A stretch of 64,000 bases of DNA, taken from Hydractinia symbiolongicarpus. Lineage: Eukaryota > Cnidaria > Hydrozoa > Anthoathecata > Hydractiniidae. Below the pieces are notes generated by a model that saw nothing but the letters and a program-made list of their open reading frames with translations, had not been told where the DNA came from and ran no database searches. This document shows positions 1 through 11,803 of the stretch, in pieces. The stretch is taken from the NCBI RefSeq assembly GCF_029227915.1, contig NC_079881.1, positions 25,397,501 to 25,461,500 on the forward strand. Direction: 5' to 3'. The number at the start of each line of letters is the position of its first letter. The stretch's first letter is position 1. The translations under genes were made by a program, and so were the position numbers.

Positions 1-374
1 GTTTGCCGGCGATTAACCTCCTTTTATTCAGCGTCTCATCAAAAATTAAATCATTTTTGAAAACTACAAGTCTCATGCGTTGTAGTGGTGAAAAAATAAT
101 TTAAAAAATCGTTCAAGAAATGAGTTTACTCCCTGGGTACTTTCTTTGTATACATTCGACTACACAGCCGATTCCGGGATATACGGGAAATCGCGGGTTT
201 TCGTTTGCCGGCGATTAAACTCCTTTTATTCAGCGTCTCATCAAAAATGAAATCATTTTCGAAAACTACAAGTCTCATGCGTTTTAGTGGTGAAGAAATA
301 ATTTAAAAAATCGTTCGGAAAATGAGTTTACTCCCTGGGTATTTTCTTTGTATACATTCGACTATACGGCCAAG

Positions 375-399
375 CCCGGGATTTTCGGGAAATCCCGGG
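375..399. repeat. Perfect 25-bp GC-rich inverted repeat, copy 1
   Basis: Arms CCCGGGATTT and AAATCCCGGG pair perfectly over 10 bp with a TCGGG loop. In most monomers the right arm is AAATCGCGGG, giving one mismatch; here it is repaired. Confidence 0.9.
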
Positions 400-645
400 T
401 TTTCGTTTGCCGGCGAATAAACTCCTTTTATTCAGCGTCTCATCAAAAACGAAATCATTTTTGAAAACTACAAGTCTCATGCGTTTTAGTGGTAAAAAAA
501 TAATTTAAAAAATCGTTCGGGAAATGCGTGTTCTCCCTGGGTATTTTCTTTGTATACATTCGACTATACGGGTCAAGCCCGGGATTTACGGCAAATCGGG
601 GGTTTTCGTTTGCCGGCGATTAAACTCCTTTTATTCAGCGTCTCA

Positions 646-667
646 TCAAAAATGAAATCATTTTTGA
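646..667. repeat. AT-rich inverted repeat, example copy
   Basis: Arms TCAAAAATGA and TCATTTTTGA are perfect reverse complements with a 2-base AA spacer. The element occupies monomer positions 39-60 and is intact in most monomers with the AATGAAATC form. Monomers with AACGAAATC, AATAACG or ATCGTTTTT carry one or more mismatches. Listed once as the example. Confidence 0.9.
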
Positions 668-809
668 AAACTACAAGTCTCATGCGTTTTAGTGGTGAAG
701 AAATAATATAAAAAATCGTTCGGGAAATGAGTGTCCTCCCTGGGTATTTTCTTTGTATACATTCGACTATACGGCCAAGCCCGGGATTTACGGGTAATCG
801 CGGGTTTTC

Positions 810-1011
810 GTTTGCCGGCGATTAAACTTCTTTTATTCAGCGTCTCATCAAAAACGAAATGATTTTTGAAAACTACAAGTCTCATACGTTTTAGTGGTGA
901 AAAATAATTTAAAGAATCGTTCGGGAAATGAGTTTACTTCCTGGGTACTTTCTTTGTATACTTTTGACTATACGGGCCGAGTCCGGGATTTACGGGAAGT
1001 CGCGGGTTTTC
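810..1011 (+). repeat. Reference monomer, type c
   Basis: A 202-bp monomer with GAAAAATAATTTAAAGAATC and TATACTTTTGACTATACGGG then CCGAGTCCGGG. It lacks the TTCG before ACTATACGGG that types a, b and d carry at this point. Sub-forms differ by CGGTCC or CGGGCC and by AAATCGCGGG or AAATTGCGGG. Confidence 0.85.
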
Positions 1012-1214
1012 GTTTGCCGGCGATTAAACTCCTTTTATTCAGCGTCTCATAAAAAATGAAATCATTTTTGAAAACTACAAGTCTCATGCGTCTTAGTGGT
1101 GAAAAAATAATTTAAAAAATCGTTTAAGAAATGAGTTTACTCCCTGGGTACTTTCTTTGTATACATTCGACTATACGGGCCGATTCCGGGATATACGGGA
1201 AATCGCGGGTTTTG
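1012..1214 (+). repeat. Reference monomer, type a
   Basis: A 203-bp monomer with TTTAAGAAATGAG in place of the usual TTCGGGAAATGAG, the CCCTGGGTAC form, and the diagnostic GGGCCGATTCCGGGATATACGG. Type a often comes as a pair, the second with GTGTAC for GTATAC. It is followed by TTTTGG or by a GGCTATT start in many units. Confidence 0.85.
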
Positions 1215-3436
1215 GTTTGCCGGCGATTAAACTCCTTTTGTTCAGCGTCTCATCAAAAATGAAATCATTTTTGAAAACTACAAGTCTCATGCGTCTTAGT
1301 GGTGAAAAAATAATTTAAAAAATCGTTTAAGAAATGAGTTTACTCCCTGGGTACTTTCTTTGTATACATTCGACTATACGGGCCGATTCCGGGATATACA
1401 GGAAACCGCGGGTTTTCGTTTGCCGGCGATTAAACTCCTTTTATTCAGCGTCTCATCAAAAATGAAATCATTTTTAAAAACTACAAGTCTCATGCGTTTT
1501 AGTGGTGAAAAAATAATTTAAAAAATCGTTCGGGAAATGAGTTTACTCCCTGGGTACTTTTTTTGTATACTTTTGACTATACGGGCCGAGTCCGGGATTT
1601 ACGGGAAATTGCGGGTTTTCGTTTGCCGGCGATTAAACTCCTTTTTTTCAGCGTCTCATCAAAAATGAAATCGTTTTTGAAAACTACAAGTCTTATCCGT
1701 TTTAGTGGTAAAAAATTAATTTAAAAAATCGTTCGGGAATGAGTTTACTCCCAGTTTACTTTCTTTGTATACATTTGACTATACGGGTCAAGCACGGGAT
1801 TTAAGGCAAATTGCGGGTTTTCGTTTGCCGGCGATCAAACTCCTTTTATTCAGCGTCTCATTAAAAACGAAATCATTTTTGAAAACTACAAGTCTCATGC
1901 GTTTTAGTGGTGAAAAAATAATTTAAAAAATCGTTCGGGAAATGAGTTTACTCCCAGTTTACTTTCTTTGTATACATTCGATTATACGGGTCAAGACCGG
2001 GATTTACGGCAAATCGCGGGTTTTCGTTTGCCGGCGATTAAACTCCTTTTATTCAGCGTCTCATCAAAAATGAAATCATTTTTAAAAACTACAAGTCTCA
2101 CGCGTTGTAGTGGTGAAAAAATAATTTAAAAAATCGTTCAAGAAATGAGTTTACTCCCTGGGTACTTTCTTTGTATACATTCGACTATACGGCCGATTCC
2201 GGGATATAAGGGAAATCGCGGGTTTTCGTTTGCCGGCGATTAAACTCCTTTTATTCAGCGTCTCATCAATAACGAAATCATTTTTGAAAACTACAAGTCT
2301 CATTCGTTTTAGTGGTGAAAAATAATTTAAAGAATCGTCGGGAAATGAGTTTACACTCTGGGTACTTTCTTTGTATACTCTTGACTATACGGGCCGAGTC
2401 CGGGATTTACGTGAAATCGCGGTTTTTGTTTGCCAGCGATTAAACTCCTTTTATTCAGCGTCTCATAAAAAATGAAATCATTTTTGAAAACTACAAGTCT
2501 CATGCGCCTTAGTGGTGAAAAAATAATTTAAAAAATCGTTCGGGAAATGAGTTTACTCCCTGGGTACTTTCTTTGTATACATTCGACTATACGGGCCAAG
2601 CCCGAGATTTACGGGAAATCGCGGGTTTTCGTTTGCCGGCGATTAAACTCCTTTTATTCAGCGTCTCATCAAAAACGAAATGATTTTTGAAAACTACAAG
2701 TCTCATGCGTTTTAGCGGTGAAAAATAATTTAAAAAATCGTTCGGGATATGAGTTTACTCCCTGGGTACTTTCTTTGTATACTTTTAAATATACGGGCCG
2801 AGTCCGGGATTTACGGGAAATCGCGGGTTTTCGTTTGCCGGCGATTAAACTCCTTTTATTTAGCGTCTCATAAAAAATGAAATCATTTTTGAAAATTACA
2901 AGTCTCATGCGTCTGAGTGGTGGAAAAATAATTTAAAAAATCGTTCAAGAAATGAGTTTACTCCCTGGGTCCTTTCTTTGTATGCATTCGACTATACGGG
3001 CCGATTCCGGGATATACGGGAAATCGCGGGTTTTCGTTTGCCGGCGATTAAACTCCTTTTATTCAGCGTCTCCTCAAAAATGAAATCATTTTTGAAAACT
3101 ACAAGTCTCATGCGTTTTAGTGGTGAAGAAATAATTTAAAAAATCGTTCGGGAAATGAGTGTTCTCCCTGGGTATTTTCTTTGTATACATTCGACTATAC
3201 GGCCAAGCCCGGGATTTACGGGAAATCGCGGGTTTTCGTTTGCCGACGATTAAACTCCTTTTATTCAGCATCTCATCAAAAACGAAATGATTTTTGAAAA
3301 CTACAAGTCTCATGCGTTTTAGTGGTGAAAAATAATTTAAAGAATCGTTCGGGAAATGAGTTTACTCCCTGGGTACTTTCTTTGTATACTTTTGACTATA
3401 CGGGCCGAGTCCGGGATTTTCGCTAATTCGCGGGTT

Positions 3437-4242
3437 TTTGTTTGCCGGCGATTAAACTCCTTTTATTCAGCGTCTCATCAAAAATGAAATCATTTTTGAA
3501 AACTACAAGTCTCATGCGTTGTAGTGGTGAAAAAATAATTTAAAAAATCGTTCAAGAAATGGGTTTACTCCCTGGGTAATTTCTTTGTATACATTCGACT
3601 ATACGGCCGATTCCGGGATATACGGGAAATCGCGGGTTTTCGTTTGCTTCGATTAAACTCCTTTTATTCAGCGTCTCATCAAAAATGAAATCATTTTCGA
3701 AAACTACAAGTCTCATGCGTTTTAGTGGTGAAGAAATAATTCAAAAAATCGTTAGGAAAATGAGTTTACTCCCTGGGTATTTTCTTTGTATACATTCGAC
3801 TATACGGCCAAGCCCGGGATTTACGGGAAATCGCGGGTTTTCGTTTGCCGGCGATTAACCTCCTTTTATTCAGCGTCTCATCAAAAATGAAATCATTTTT
3901 GAAAACTACAAGTCTCATGCGTTGTAGTGGTGAAAAAATAATTTAAAAAATCGTTCAAGAAATGGGTTTACTCCCTGGGTAATTTCTTTGTATACATTCG
4001 ACTATACGGCCGATTCCGGGATATACGGGAAATGGCGGGTTTTCGTTTGCTTCGATTAAACTCCTTTTATTCAGCGTCTCATCAAAAATGAAATCATTTT
4101 CGAAAACTACAAGTCTCATGCGTTTTAGTGGTGAAGAAATAATTCAAAAAATCGTTAGGAAAATGAGTTTACTCCCTGGGTATTTTCTTTGTATACATTC
4201 GACTATACGGCCAAGCCCGGGATTTACGGGAAATCCCGGGTT
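3437..4242 (+). repeat. Tandem duplication of a two-monomer unit (403 bp)
   Basis: The odd tract AAATGGGTTTACTCCCTGGG followed by TAATTTC, and the shortened GTTTGCTTCGATTAAAC, both occur twice. GGGTTTACTC is at 3561 and again at 3964, an offset of 403 bp. The two dimers share these private changes, so one was copied from the other. Outer edges are approximate because flanking monomers are similar. Confidence 0.8.
4216..4240. repeat. Perfect 25-bp GC-rich inverted repeat, copy 2
   Basis: Arms CCCGGGATTT and AAATCCCGGG with an ACGGG loop. The loop differs from the copies at 375 and 4822. Confidence 0.9.
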
Positions 4243-4821
4243 TTCGTTTGCCGGCGAATAAACTCCTTTTATTCAGCGTCTCATCAAAAACGAAATCATT
4301 TTTGAAAACTACAAGTCTCATGCGTTTTAGTGGTGAAGAAATAATTTAAAAAATCGTTCGGGAAATGAGTGTTCTTCCTGGGTATTTTCTTTGTATACAT
4401 TCGACTATACGGCCAAGCCCGGAATTTACGGGAAATCGCGGGTTTTCGTTTGCCGGCGATTAAACTCCTTTTATTCAGCGTCTCATCAAAAATGAAGCCA
4501 TTTTTGAAAACTATAAGTCTCATGCGTTGTAGTGGTGAAAAAATAATTTAAAAAATCGTTCAAGAAATGAGTTTACTCCCTGGGTACTTTCTTTGTATAC
4601 ATTCGACTACACGGACGATTCCGGGATATACGGGAAATCGCGGGTTTTCGTTTGCCGGCGATTAAACTCCTTTTATTCAGCGTCTCATCAAAAATGAAAT
4701 CATTTTTGAAAACTAAAAGTCTCATGCCTTGTAGTGGTGAAGAAATAATTTAAAAAATCGTTCGGAAAATGAGTTTACTCCCTGGGTATTTTCTTTGTAT
4801 ACATTCGACTATACGGCCAAG

Positions 4822-4846
4822 CCCGGGATTTTCGGGAAATCCCGGG
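4822..4846. repeat. Perfect 25-bp GC-rich inverted repeat, copy 3
   Basis: The same arms as at 375 with the same TCGGG loop. It lies in the 4,447-bp-offset copy of that region, so it is a duplicate rather than an independent event. Confidence 0.9.
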
Positions 4847-6268
4847 TTTTCGTTTGCCGGCGAATAAATTCCTTTTATTCAGCGTCTCATCAAAAACGAA
4901 ATCATTTTTGAAAACTACAAGTCTCATGCGTTTTAGTGGTAAAAAAATAATTTAAAAAATCGTTCGGGAAATGAGTTTACTCCCAGTTTACTTTCTTTTT
5001 ATACATTCGACTATACGGGTCAAGCCCGGGATTTACGGCAAATCGGGGGTTTTCGTTTGCCGGCGATTAAACTCCTTTTATTCAGCGTCTCATCAAAAAT
5101 GAAATCATTTTTGAAAACTACAAGTCTCATGCGTTTTAGTGGTGAAGAAATAATTTAAAAAATCGTTCGGGAAATGCGTGTTCTCCCTGGGTATTTTCTT
5201 TGCATACATTCGACTATACGGCCAAGCCCGGGATTTACGGGAAATCGCGGGTTTTCGTTTGCCGGCGATTAAACTCCTTTTATTCAGCGTCTCATCAAAA
5301 ACGAAATGATTTTTGAAAACTACAAGTCTCATGCGTTTTAGTGGTGAAAAATAATTTAAAGAATCGTTCGGGAAATGAGTTTACTCCCTGGGTACTTTCT
5401 TTGTATGCTTTTCACTGTACGGGCCGAGTCCGTGATATACGGAAAATCGCGGGTTTTCGTTTGCCGGCAATTAAACTCCTTTTATTCAGCTTCTCATCAA
5501 AAGTGAAATCATTTTTAAAAACTACAAGTCTCATGCATTTTAGTGGTGAAGAAATAATTTAAAAAATCGTTCGGGAAATGAGTGTTCTCCCTGGGTATTT
5601 TCTTTGTATACATTCGACTATACGGCCAAGCCCGGGATTTACGGGTAATCGCGGGTTTTCGTTTGCCGGCGATTAAACTTCTTTTATTCAGCGTCTCATC
5701 AAAAACGAAATGATTTTTGAAAACTACAAGCCTCATACGTTTTAGTGGTGAAAAATAATTTAAAGAATCGTTCGGGAAATGAGTTTACTCCCTGGGTACT
5801 TTCTTTGTATACTTTTGACTATACGGGCCGAGTCCGGGATTTACGGGAAATCGCGGGTTTTCGTTTGCCGGCGATTAAACTCCTTTTATTCAGCGTCTCA
5901 TCAAAAATGAAATCATTTTTGAAAACTACAAGTCTCATGCGTCTTAGTGGTGAAAAAATAATTTAAAAAATCGTTTAAGAAATGAGTTTACTCCCTGGGT
6001 ACTTTCTTTGTATACATTCGACTATACGGGCCGATTCCGGGATATACGGGAAATCGCGGGTTTTCGTTTGCCGGCGATTAAACTCCTTTTATTCAGCGTC
6101 TCATCAAAAATGAAATCATTTTTGAAAACTACAAGTCTCATGCGTTTTAGTGGTGAAAAAATAATTTAAAGAATCGTTCGGGAAATGAGTTTACTCCCTG
6201 GGTACTTTTTGTGTATACTTTTGACTATACGGGCCGAGTCCGGGATTTACGGGAAATTGCGGGTTTTC

Positions 6269-6470
6269 GTTTGCCGGCGATTAAACTCCTTTTATTCAGC
6301 GTCTCATCAAAAATGAAATCGTTTTTGAAAACTACAAGTCTTATCCGTTTTAGTGGTAAAAAATTAATTTAAAAAATCGTTCGGGAATGAGTTTACTCCC
6401 AGTTTACTTTCTTTGTATACATTTGACTATACGGGTCAAGCACGGGATTTAAGGCAAATTGCGGGTTTTC
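6269..6470 (+). repeat. Reference monomer, type e
   Basis: A 202-bp monomer with AAATCGTTTTTG, CTTATCCG, GGTAAAAAATTAATTT, the one-base-short GGGAATGAG, CATTTGACTATACGGGTC, AAGCACGGGATTTAAGGC and AAATTGCGGG. It is usually followed by GCCGGCGATCAAAC. Several CpG sites are lost as TpG or CpA, so it looks like an older diverged lineage. Confidence 0.85.
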
Positions 6471-7077
6471 GTTTGCCGGCGATCAAACTCCTTTTATTCA
6501 GCGTCTCATCAAAAATGAAATCATTTTTGAAAACTACAAGTCTCATGCGTTTTAGTGGTGAAAAAATAATTTAAAGAATCGTTCGGGAAATGAGTTTACT
6601 CCCTGGGTACTTTTTGTGTATACTTTTGACTATACGGGCCGAGTCCGGGATTTACGGGAAATTGCGGGTTTTCGTTTGCCGGCGATTAAACTCCTTTTAT
6701 TCAGCGTCTCATCAAAAATGAAATCGTTTTTGAAAACTACAAGTCTCATTCGTTTTAGTGGTGAAAAATAATTTAAAGAATCGTTCGGGAAATGAGTTTA
6801 CTCCCTGGGTACTTTCTTTGTATACTTTTGACTATACGGTCCGAGTCCGGGATTTACGGCAAATCGCGGTTTTCGTTTGCCGGCGATTAAACTCCTTTTA
6901 TTCAGCGTCTCATCAAAAACGAAATCATTTTTGAAAACTACAAGTCTCATGCGTTTTAGTGGTGAAAAAATAATTTAAAAAATCGTTCGGGAAATGAGTT
7001 TACTCCCAGTTTACTTTCTTTGTATACATTCGATTATACGGGTCAAGCCCGGGATTTACGGCAAATCGCGGGTTTTC

Positions 7078-7280
7078 GTTTGCCGGCGATTAAACTCCTT
7101 TTATTCAGCGTCTCATCAAAAACGAAATCATTTTTGAAAACTACAAGTCTCATGCGTTTTAGTGGTGAAAAAATAATTTAAAAAATCGTTCGGGAAATGA
7201 GTTTACTCCCAGTTTACTTTCTTTGTATACATTCGATTATACGGGTCAAGCCCGGGATTTACGGCAAATCGCGGGTTTTC
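7078..7280 (+). repeat. Reference monomer, type d
   Basis: A 203-bp monomer with GAGTTTACTCCCAGTTTAC, CATTCGATTATACGGGTC and AAGCCCGGGATTTACGGC. The GGGAAATC of other types is GGCAAATC here, which alters the loop side of the GC-rich inverted repeat. Confidence 0.85.
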
Positions 7281-7515
7281 GTTTGCCGGCGATTAAACTC
7301 CTTTTATTCAGCGTCTCATCAAAAATGAAATCATTTTTAAAAACTACAAGTCTCATGCGTTTTAGTGGTGAAAAAATAATTCAAAAAATCGTTCGGGAAA
7401 TGAGTTTACTCCCAGTTTACTTTCTTTGTATACATTCGATTATACGGGTCAAGCCCGGGATTTACGGGAAATCGCGGGTTTTCGTTTGCCGGCGATTAAA
7501 CTCCTTTTATTCAGC

Positions 7516-7596
7516 GTCTCATCAATAACGAAATCATTTTTGAAAACTACAAGTCTCATCAAAAATGAAATCATTTTTGAAAACTACAAGTCTCAT
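7516..7596 (+). repeat. 37-bp internal duplication making a 239-bp monomer, copy 1
   Basis: GTCTCAT occurs at 7516, 7553 and 7590, spaced 37 bp apart. An ordinary monomer has it only twice at this spacing. The first 37-bp unit carries ATCAATAACG and the second ATCAAAAATG, so the halves come from two monomer variants. This fits an out-of-register exchange between the two GTCTCAT heptamers. Confidence 0.95.
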
Positions 7597-9576
7597 GCGT
7601 TTTAGTGGTGAAGAAATAATTTAAAAAATCGTTCGGCAAATGAGTGTTCTCCCTGGGTATTTTCTTTGTATACATTCGACTATACGGCCAAGCCCGGGAT
7701 TTACGGGTAATCGCGGGTTTTCGTTTGCCGGCGATTAAACTCCTTTTATTCAGCGTCTCATCAATAACGAAATCATTTTTGAAAACTACAAGTCTCATTC
7801 GTTTTAGTGGTGAAAAATAATTTAAAGAATCGTTCGGGAAATGAGTTTACTCCCTGGATACTTTCTTTGTATACTTTTGACTATACGGTCCGAGTCCGGG
7901 ATTTACGGGAAATCGCGGATTTTCGTTTGCCGGCGATTAAACTCCTTTTATTCAGCGTCTCATAAAAATGAAATCATTTTTGAAAACTACAAGTCTCATG
8001 CGTCTTAGTGGTGAAAAAATAATTTAAAAAATCGTTCGGGAAATGAGTTTACTCCCAGTTTACTTTCTTTGTATACATTCGATTATACGGGTCAAGCCCG
8101 GATTTACGGCAAATCGCGGGTTTTCGTTTGCCGGCGATTAAACTCCTTTTATTCAGCGTCTCATAAAAAATGAAATCATTTTTGAAAACTACAAGTCTCA
8201 TGCGTTTTAGTGGTGAAAAAATAATTTAAAGAATCGTTCGGGAAATGAGTTTACTCCCTGGGTACTTTTTGTGTATACTTTTGACTATACGGGCCGAGTC
8301 CGGGATTTACGGGAAATTGCGGGTTTTCGTTTGCCGGCGATTAAACTCCTTTTATTCAGCGTCTCATCAAAAATGAAATCGTTTTTGAAAACTACAAGTC
8401 TTATCCGTTTTAGTGGTAAAAAATTAATTTAAAAAATCGTTCGGGAATGAGTTTACTCCCAGTTTACTTTCTTTGTATACATTTGACTATACGGGTCAAG
8501 CACGGGATTTAAGGCAAATTGCGGGTTTTCGTTTGCCGGCGATCAAACTCCTTTTATTCAGCGTCTCATCAAAAATGAAATCATTTTTGAAAACTACAAG
8601 TCTCATGCGTTTTAGTGGTGAAAAAATAATTTAAAGAATCGTTCGGGAAATGAGTTTACTCCCTGGGTACTTTTTGTGTATACTTTTGACTATACGGGCC
8701 GAGTCCGGGATTTACGGGAAATTGCGGGTTTTCGTTTGCCGGCGATTAAACTCCTTTTATTCAGCGTCTCATCAAAAATGAAATCGTTTTTGAAAACTAC
8801 AAGTCTCATTCGTTTTAGTGGTGAAAAATAATTTAAAGAATCGTTCGGGAAATGAGTTTACTCCCTGGGTACTTTCTTTGTATACTTTTGACTATACGGT
8901 CCGAGTCCGGGATTTACGGCAAATCGCGGGTTTTCGTTTGCCGGCGATTAAACTCCTTTTATTCAGCGTCTCATCAAAAACGAAATCATTTTTGAAAACT
9001 ACAAGTCTCATGCGTTTTAGTGGTGAAAAAATAATTTAAAAAATCGTTCGGGAAATGAGTTTACTCCCAGTTTACTTTCTTTGTATACATTCGATTATAC
9101 GGGTCAAGCCCGGGATTTACGGCAAATCGCGGGTTTTCGTTTGCCGGCGATTAAACTCCTTTTATTCAGCGTCTCATCAAAAACGAAATCATTTTTGAAA
9201 ACTACAAGTCTCATGCGTTTTAGTGGTGAAAAAATAATTTAAAAAATCGTTCGGGAAATGAGTTTACTCCCAGTTTACTTTCTTTGTATACATTCGATTA
9301 TACGGGTCAAGCCCGGGATTTACGGCAAATCGCGGGTTTTCGTTTGCCGGCGATTAAACTCCTTTTATTCAGCGTCTCATCAAAAATGAAATCATTTTTA
9401 AAAACTACAAGTCTCATGCGTTTTAGTGGTGAAAAAATAATTCAAAAAATCGTTCGGGAAATGAGTTTACTCCCAGTTTACTTTCTTTGTATACATTCGA
9501 TTATACGGGTCAAGCCCGGGATTTACGGGAAATCGCGGGTTTTCGTTTGCCGGCGATTAAACTCCTTTTATTCAGC

Positions 9577-9657
9577 GTCTCATCAATAACGAAATCATTT
9601 TTGAAAACTACAAGTCTCATCAAAAATGAAATCATTTTTGAAAACTACAAGTCTCAT
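9577..9657 (+). repeat. 37-bp internal duplication, copy 2
   Basis: Same structure as copy 1, exactly 2,061 bp downstream, copied with the higher-order unit. Confidence 0.95.
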
Positions 9658-10554
9658 GCGTTTTAGTGGTGAAGAAATAATTTAAAAAATCGTTCGGCAA
9701 ATGAGTGTTCTCCCTGGGTATTTTCTTTGTATACATTCGACTATACGGCCAAGCCCGGGATTTACGGGTAATCGCGGGTTTTCGTTTGCCGGCGATTAAA
9801 CTCCTTTTATTCAGCGTCTCATCAATAACGAAATCATTTTTGAAAACTACAAGTCTCATTCGTTTTAGTGGTGAAAAATAATTTAAAGAATCGTTCGGGA
9901 AATGAGTTTACTCACTGGATACTTTCTTTGTATACTTTTGACTATACGGTCCGAGTCCGGGATTTACGGGAAATCGCGGATTTTCGTTTGCCGGCGATTA
10001 AACTCCTTTTATTCAGCGTCTCATAAAAATGAAATCATTTTTGAAAACTACAAGTCTCATGCGTCTTAGTGGTGAAAAAATAATTTAAAAAATCGTTCGG
10101 GAAATGAGTTTACTCCCAGTTTACTTTCTTTGTATACATTCGATTATACGGGTCAAGCCCGGATTTACGGCAAATCGCGGGTTTTCGTTTGCCGGCGATT
10201 AAACTCCTTTTATTCAGCGTCTCATCAAAAATGAAATCATTTTTGAAAACTACAAGTCTCATGCGTTTTAGTGGTGAAGAAATAATTTAAAAAATCGTTC
10301 GGGAAATGAGTGTTCTCCCTGGGTATTTTCTTTGTATACATTCGACTATACGGCCAAGCCCGGGATTTACGGGTAATCGCGGGTTTTCGTTCGCCGGCGA
10401 TTAAACTTCTTTTATTCAGCGTCTCATCAAAAACGAAATGATTTTTGAAAACTACAAGTCTCATACGTTTTAGTGGTGAAAAATAATTTAAAGAATCGTT
10501 CGGGAAATGAGTTTACTCCCTGGGTACTTTCTTTGTATACTTTTTTGACTATAC

Positions 10555-10586
10555 GGGCCGAGTCGGGATTTACGGGAAATCGCGGG
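10555..10586 (+). other. Possible G-quadruplex motif, copy 1
   Basis: A one-base loss (GAGTCGGG for GAGTCCGGG) in a type-c monomer brings four GGG runs to loop lengths of 7, 6 and 7, which meets the usual G3 N1-7 rule. Other monomers have a first loop of 8 or lack a G. The same monomer has two extra T residues (TATACTTTTTTGAC). Folding is not shown by sequence alone. Confidence 0.6.
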
Positions 10587-10591
10587 TTTTC

Positions 10592-10793
10592 GTTTGCCGG
10601 CGATTAAACTCCTTTTATTCAGCGTCTCATAAAAAATGAAATCATTTTTGAAAACTACAAGTCTCATGCGTCTTAGTGGTGAAAAAATAATTTAAAAAAT
10701 CGTTTAAGAAATGAGTTTACTCCCTGGGTACTTTCTTTGTATACATTCGACTATACGGCCAAGCCCGGGATTTACGGGTAATCGCGGGTTTTC
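10592..10793 (+). other. Hybrid monomer, type a left half and type b right half
   Basis: The left part has TTTAAGAAATGAG of type a; the right part has ACGGCCAAGCCCGGG and ACGGGTAATCG of type b. The switch lies between about 10709 and 10758 and marks the left side of the patch copied from 5.0-6.0 kb. Confidence 0.75.
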
Positions 10794-11803
10794 GTTTGCC
10801 GGCGATTAAACTTCTTTTATTCAGCGTTTCATCAAAAACGAAATGATTTTTGAAAACTACAAGCCTCATACGTTTTAGCGGTGAAAAATAATTTAAAGAA
10901 TCGTTCGGGAAATGAGTTTACTCCCAGTTTACTTTCTTTTTATACATTCGACTATACGGGTCAAGCCCGGGATTTACGGCAAATCGGGGGTTTTCGTTTG
11001 CCGGCGATTAAACTCCTTTTATTCAGCGTCTCATCAAAAATGAAATCATTTTTGAAAACTACAAGTCTCATGCGTTTTAGTGGTGAAGAAATAATTTAAA
11101 AAATCGTTCGGGAAATGCGTGTTCTCCCTGGGTATTTTCTTTGCATACATTCGACTATACGGCCAAGCCCGGGATTTACGGGAAATCGCGGGTTTTCGTT
11201 TGCCGGCGATTAAACTCCTTTTATTCAGCGTCTCATCAAAAACGAAATGATTTTTGAAAACTACAAGTCTCATGCGTTTTAGTGGTGAAAAATAATTTAA
11301 AGAATCGTTCGGGAAATGAGTTTACTCCCTGGGTACTTTCTTTGTATGCTTTTCACTGTACGGGCCGAGTCCGTGATATACGGAAAATCGCGGTTTTTCG
11401 TTTGCCGGCAATTAAACTCCTTTTATTCAGCTTCTCATCAAAAATGAAATCATTTTTAAAAACTACAAGTCTCATGCGTTTTAGTGGTGAAGAAATAATT
11501 TAAAAAATCGTTCGGGAAATGAGTGTTCTCCCTGGGTATTTTCTTTGTATACATTCGACTATACGGCCAAGCCCGGGATTTACGGGTAATCGCGGGTTTT
11601 CGTTTGCCGGCGATTAAACTTCTTTTATTCAGCGTCTCATCAAAAACAAAATGATTTTTAAAAACTACAAGCCTCATACGTTTTAGTGGTGAAAAATAAT
11701 TTAAAGAATCGTTCGGGAAATGAGTTTACTCCCTGGGTACTTTCTTTGTATACTTTTGACTATACGGGCCGAGTCCGGGATTTACGGGAAATCGCGGGTT
11801 TTC

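Larger units (their letters stand above)
1..6100 (+). repeat. Array block 1: mixed monomers, little regular higher-order structure
   Basis: About 30 monomers of types a, b, c, d and e occur in irregular order, with many private substitutions and one-base indels (for example TTTTTTTCAGCG near 1645 and GTTTGCTTCG at about 3643). Two duplications are visible. The stretch about 200-540 matches about 4647-4987 (offset 4,447 bp, 22 monomers), sharing the unusual palindromic CCCGGGATTTTCGGG motif. A dimer at about 3437-3839 is repeated next door. Nothing else is present: no gene-like or unique sequence in the 6 kb. The looser order suggests older or less recently homogenised repeats than those to the right. 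Confidence 0.8.
6101..10222 (+). repeat. Array block 2: two copies of a 2,061-bp ten-monomer higher-order unit
   Basis: Diagnostic bases repeat at a constant offset. The variant GGTACTTTTTGTGTATAC is at 6201 and 6606 and again at 8261 and 8666 (offset 2,060), and the 37-bp internal duplication is at 7516 and 9577 (offset 2,061). Monomer order in each unit is c, e, c, c, d, d, d (carrying the 239-bp monomer), b, c, d. The second copy loses register near 10240, where a type-b monomer with a GAAGAAATAAT tract follows instead of the expected type c. The same unit length reappears at 19-32 kb. Confidence 0.9.

Noticed and set aside
150-170. A functional CENP-B box at TTCGACTATACGGG.
   Set aside because: The gap between the TTCG and CGGG cores is 6 bases, not the required 7, and no variant with the right spacing was found. 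Kept only as a near miss.
301-420. A rho-independent terminator from the GC-rich inverted repeat followed by GGTTTTCG.
   Set aside because: It occurs in nearly every monomer of a eukaryotic-type satellite with no gene upstream, and the T run is only four bases.
658-885. 75-codon open frames on the minus strand, beginning MRLVVFKN, repeated dozens of times.
   Set aside because: They are the reverse-strand reading of parts of two adjacent monomers. Both strands are open in the same place, the 202-bp period shifts the frame by one at every monomer, and the conserved part follows the DNA repeat rather than codon positions.
5341-5562. 73-codon plus-strand frames beginning MVKNNLKNRSGNEF.
   Set aside because: The start lies in the common GTGGTGAAAAATAATTTAAAG tract and the end in the next monomer's TAA. 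Presence depends on a one-base A-run length change, typical of chance frames in a satellite.
7223-7528. A 101-codon open frame on the plus strand, repeated near-identically at ten places (for example 9284, 12152, 20892, 31843).
   Set aside because: It spans two satellite monomers and exists only because one TAA in ATAATTTAAAAAATC is changed to CAA in the type-d monomer before the 239-bp one. It spreads with the higher-order unit. There is no domain, and neighbouring monomers in the same frame have stops.
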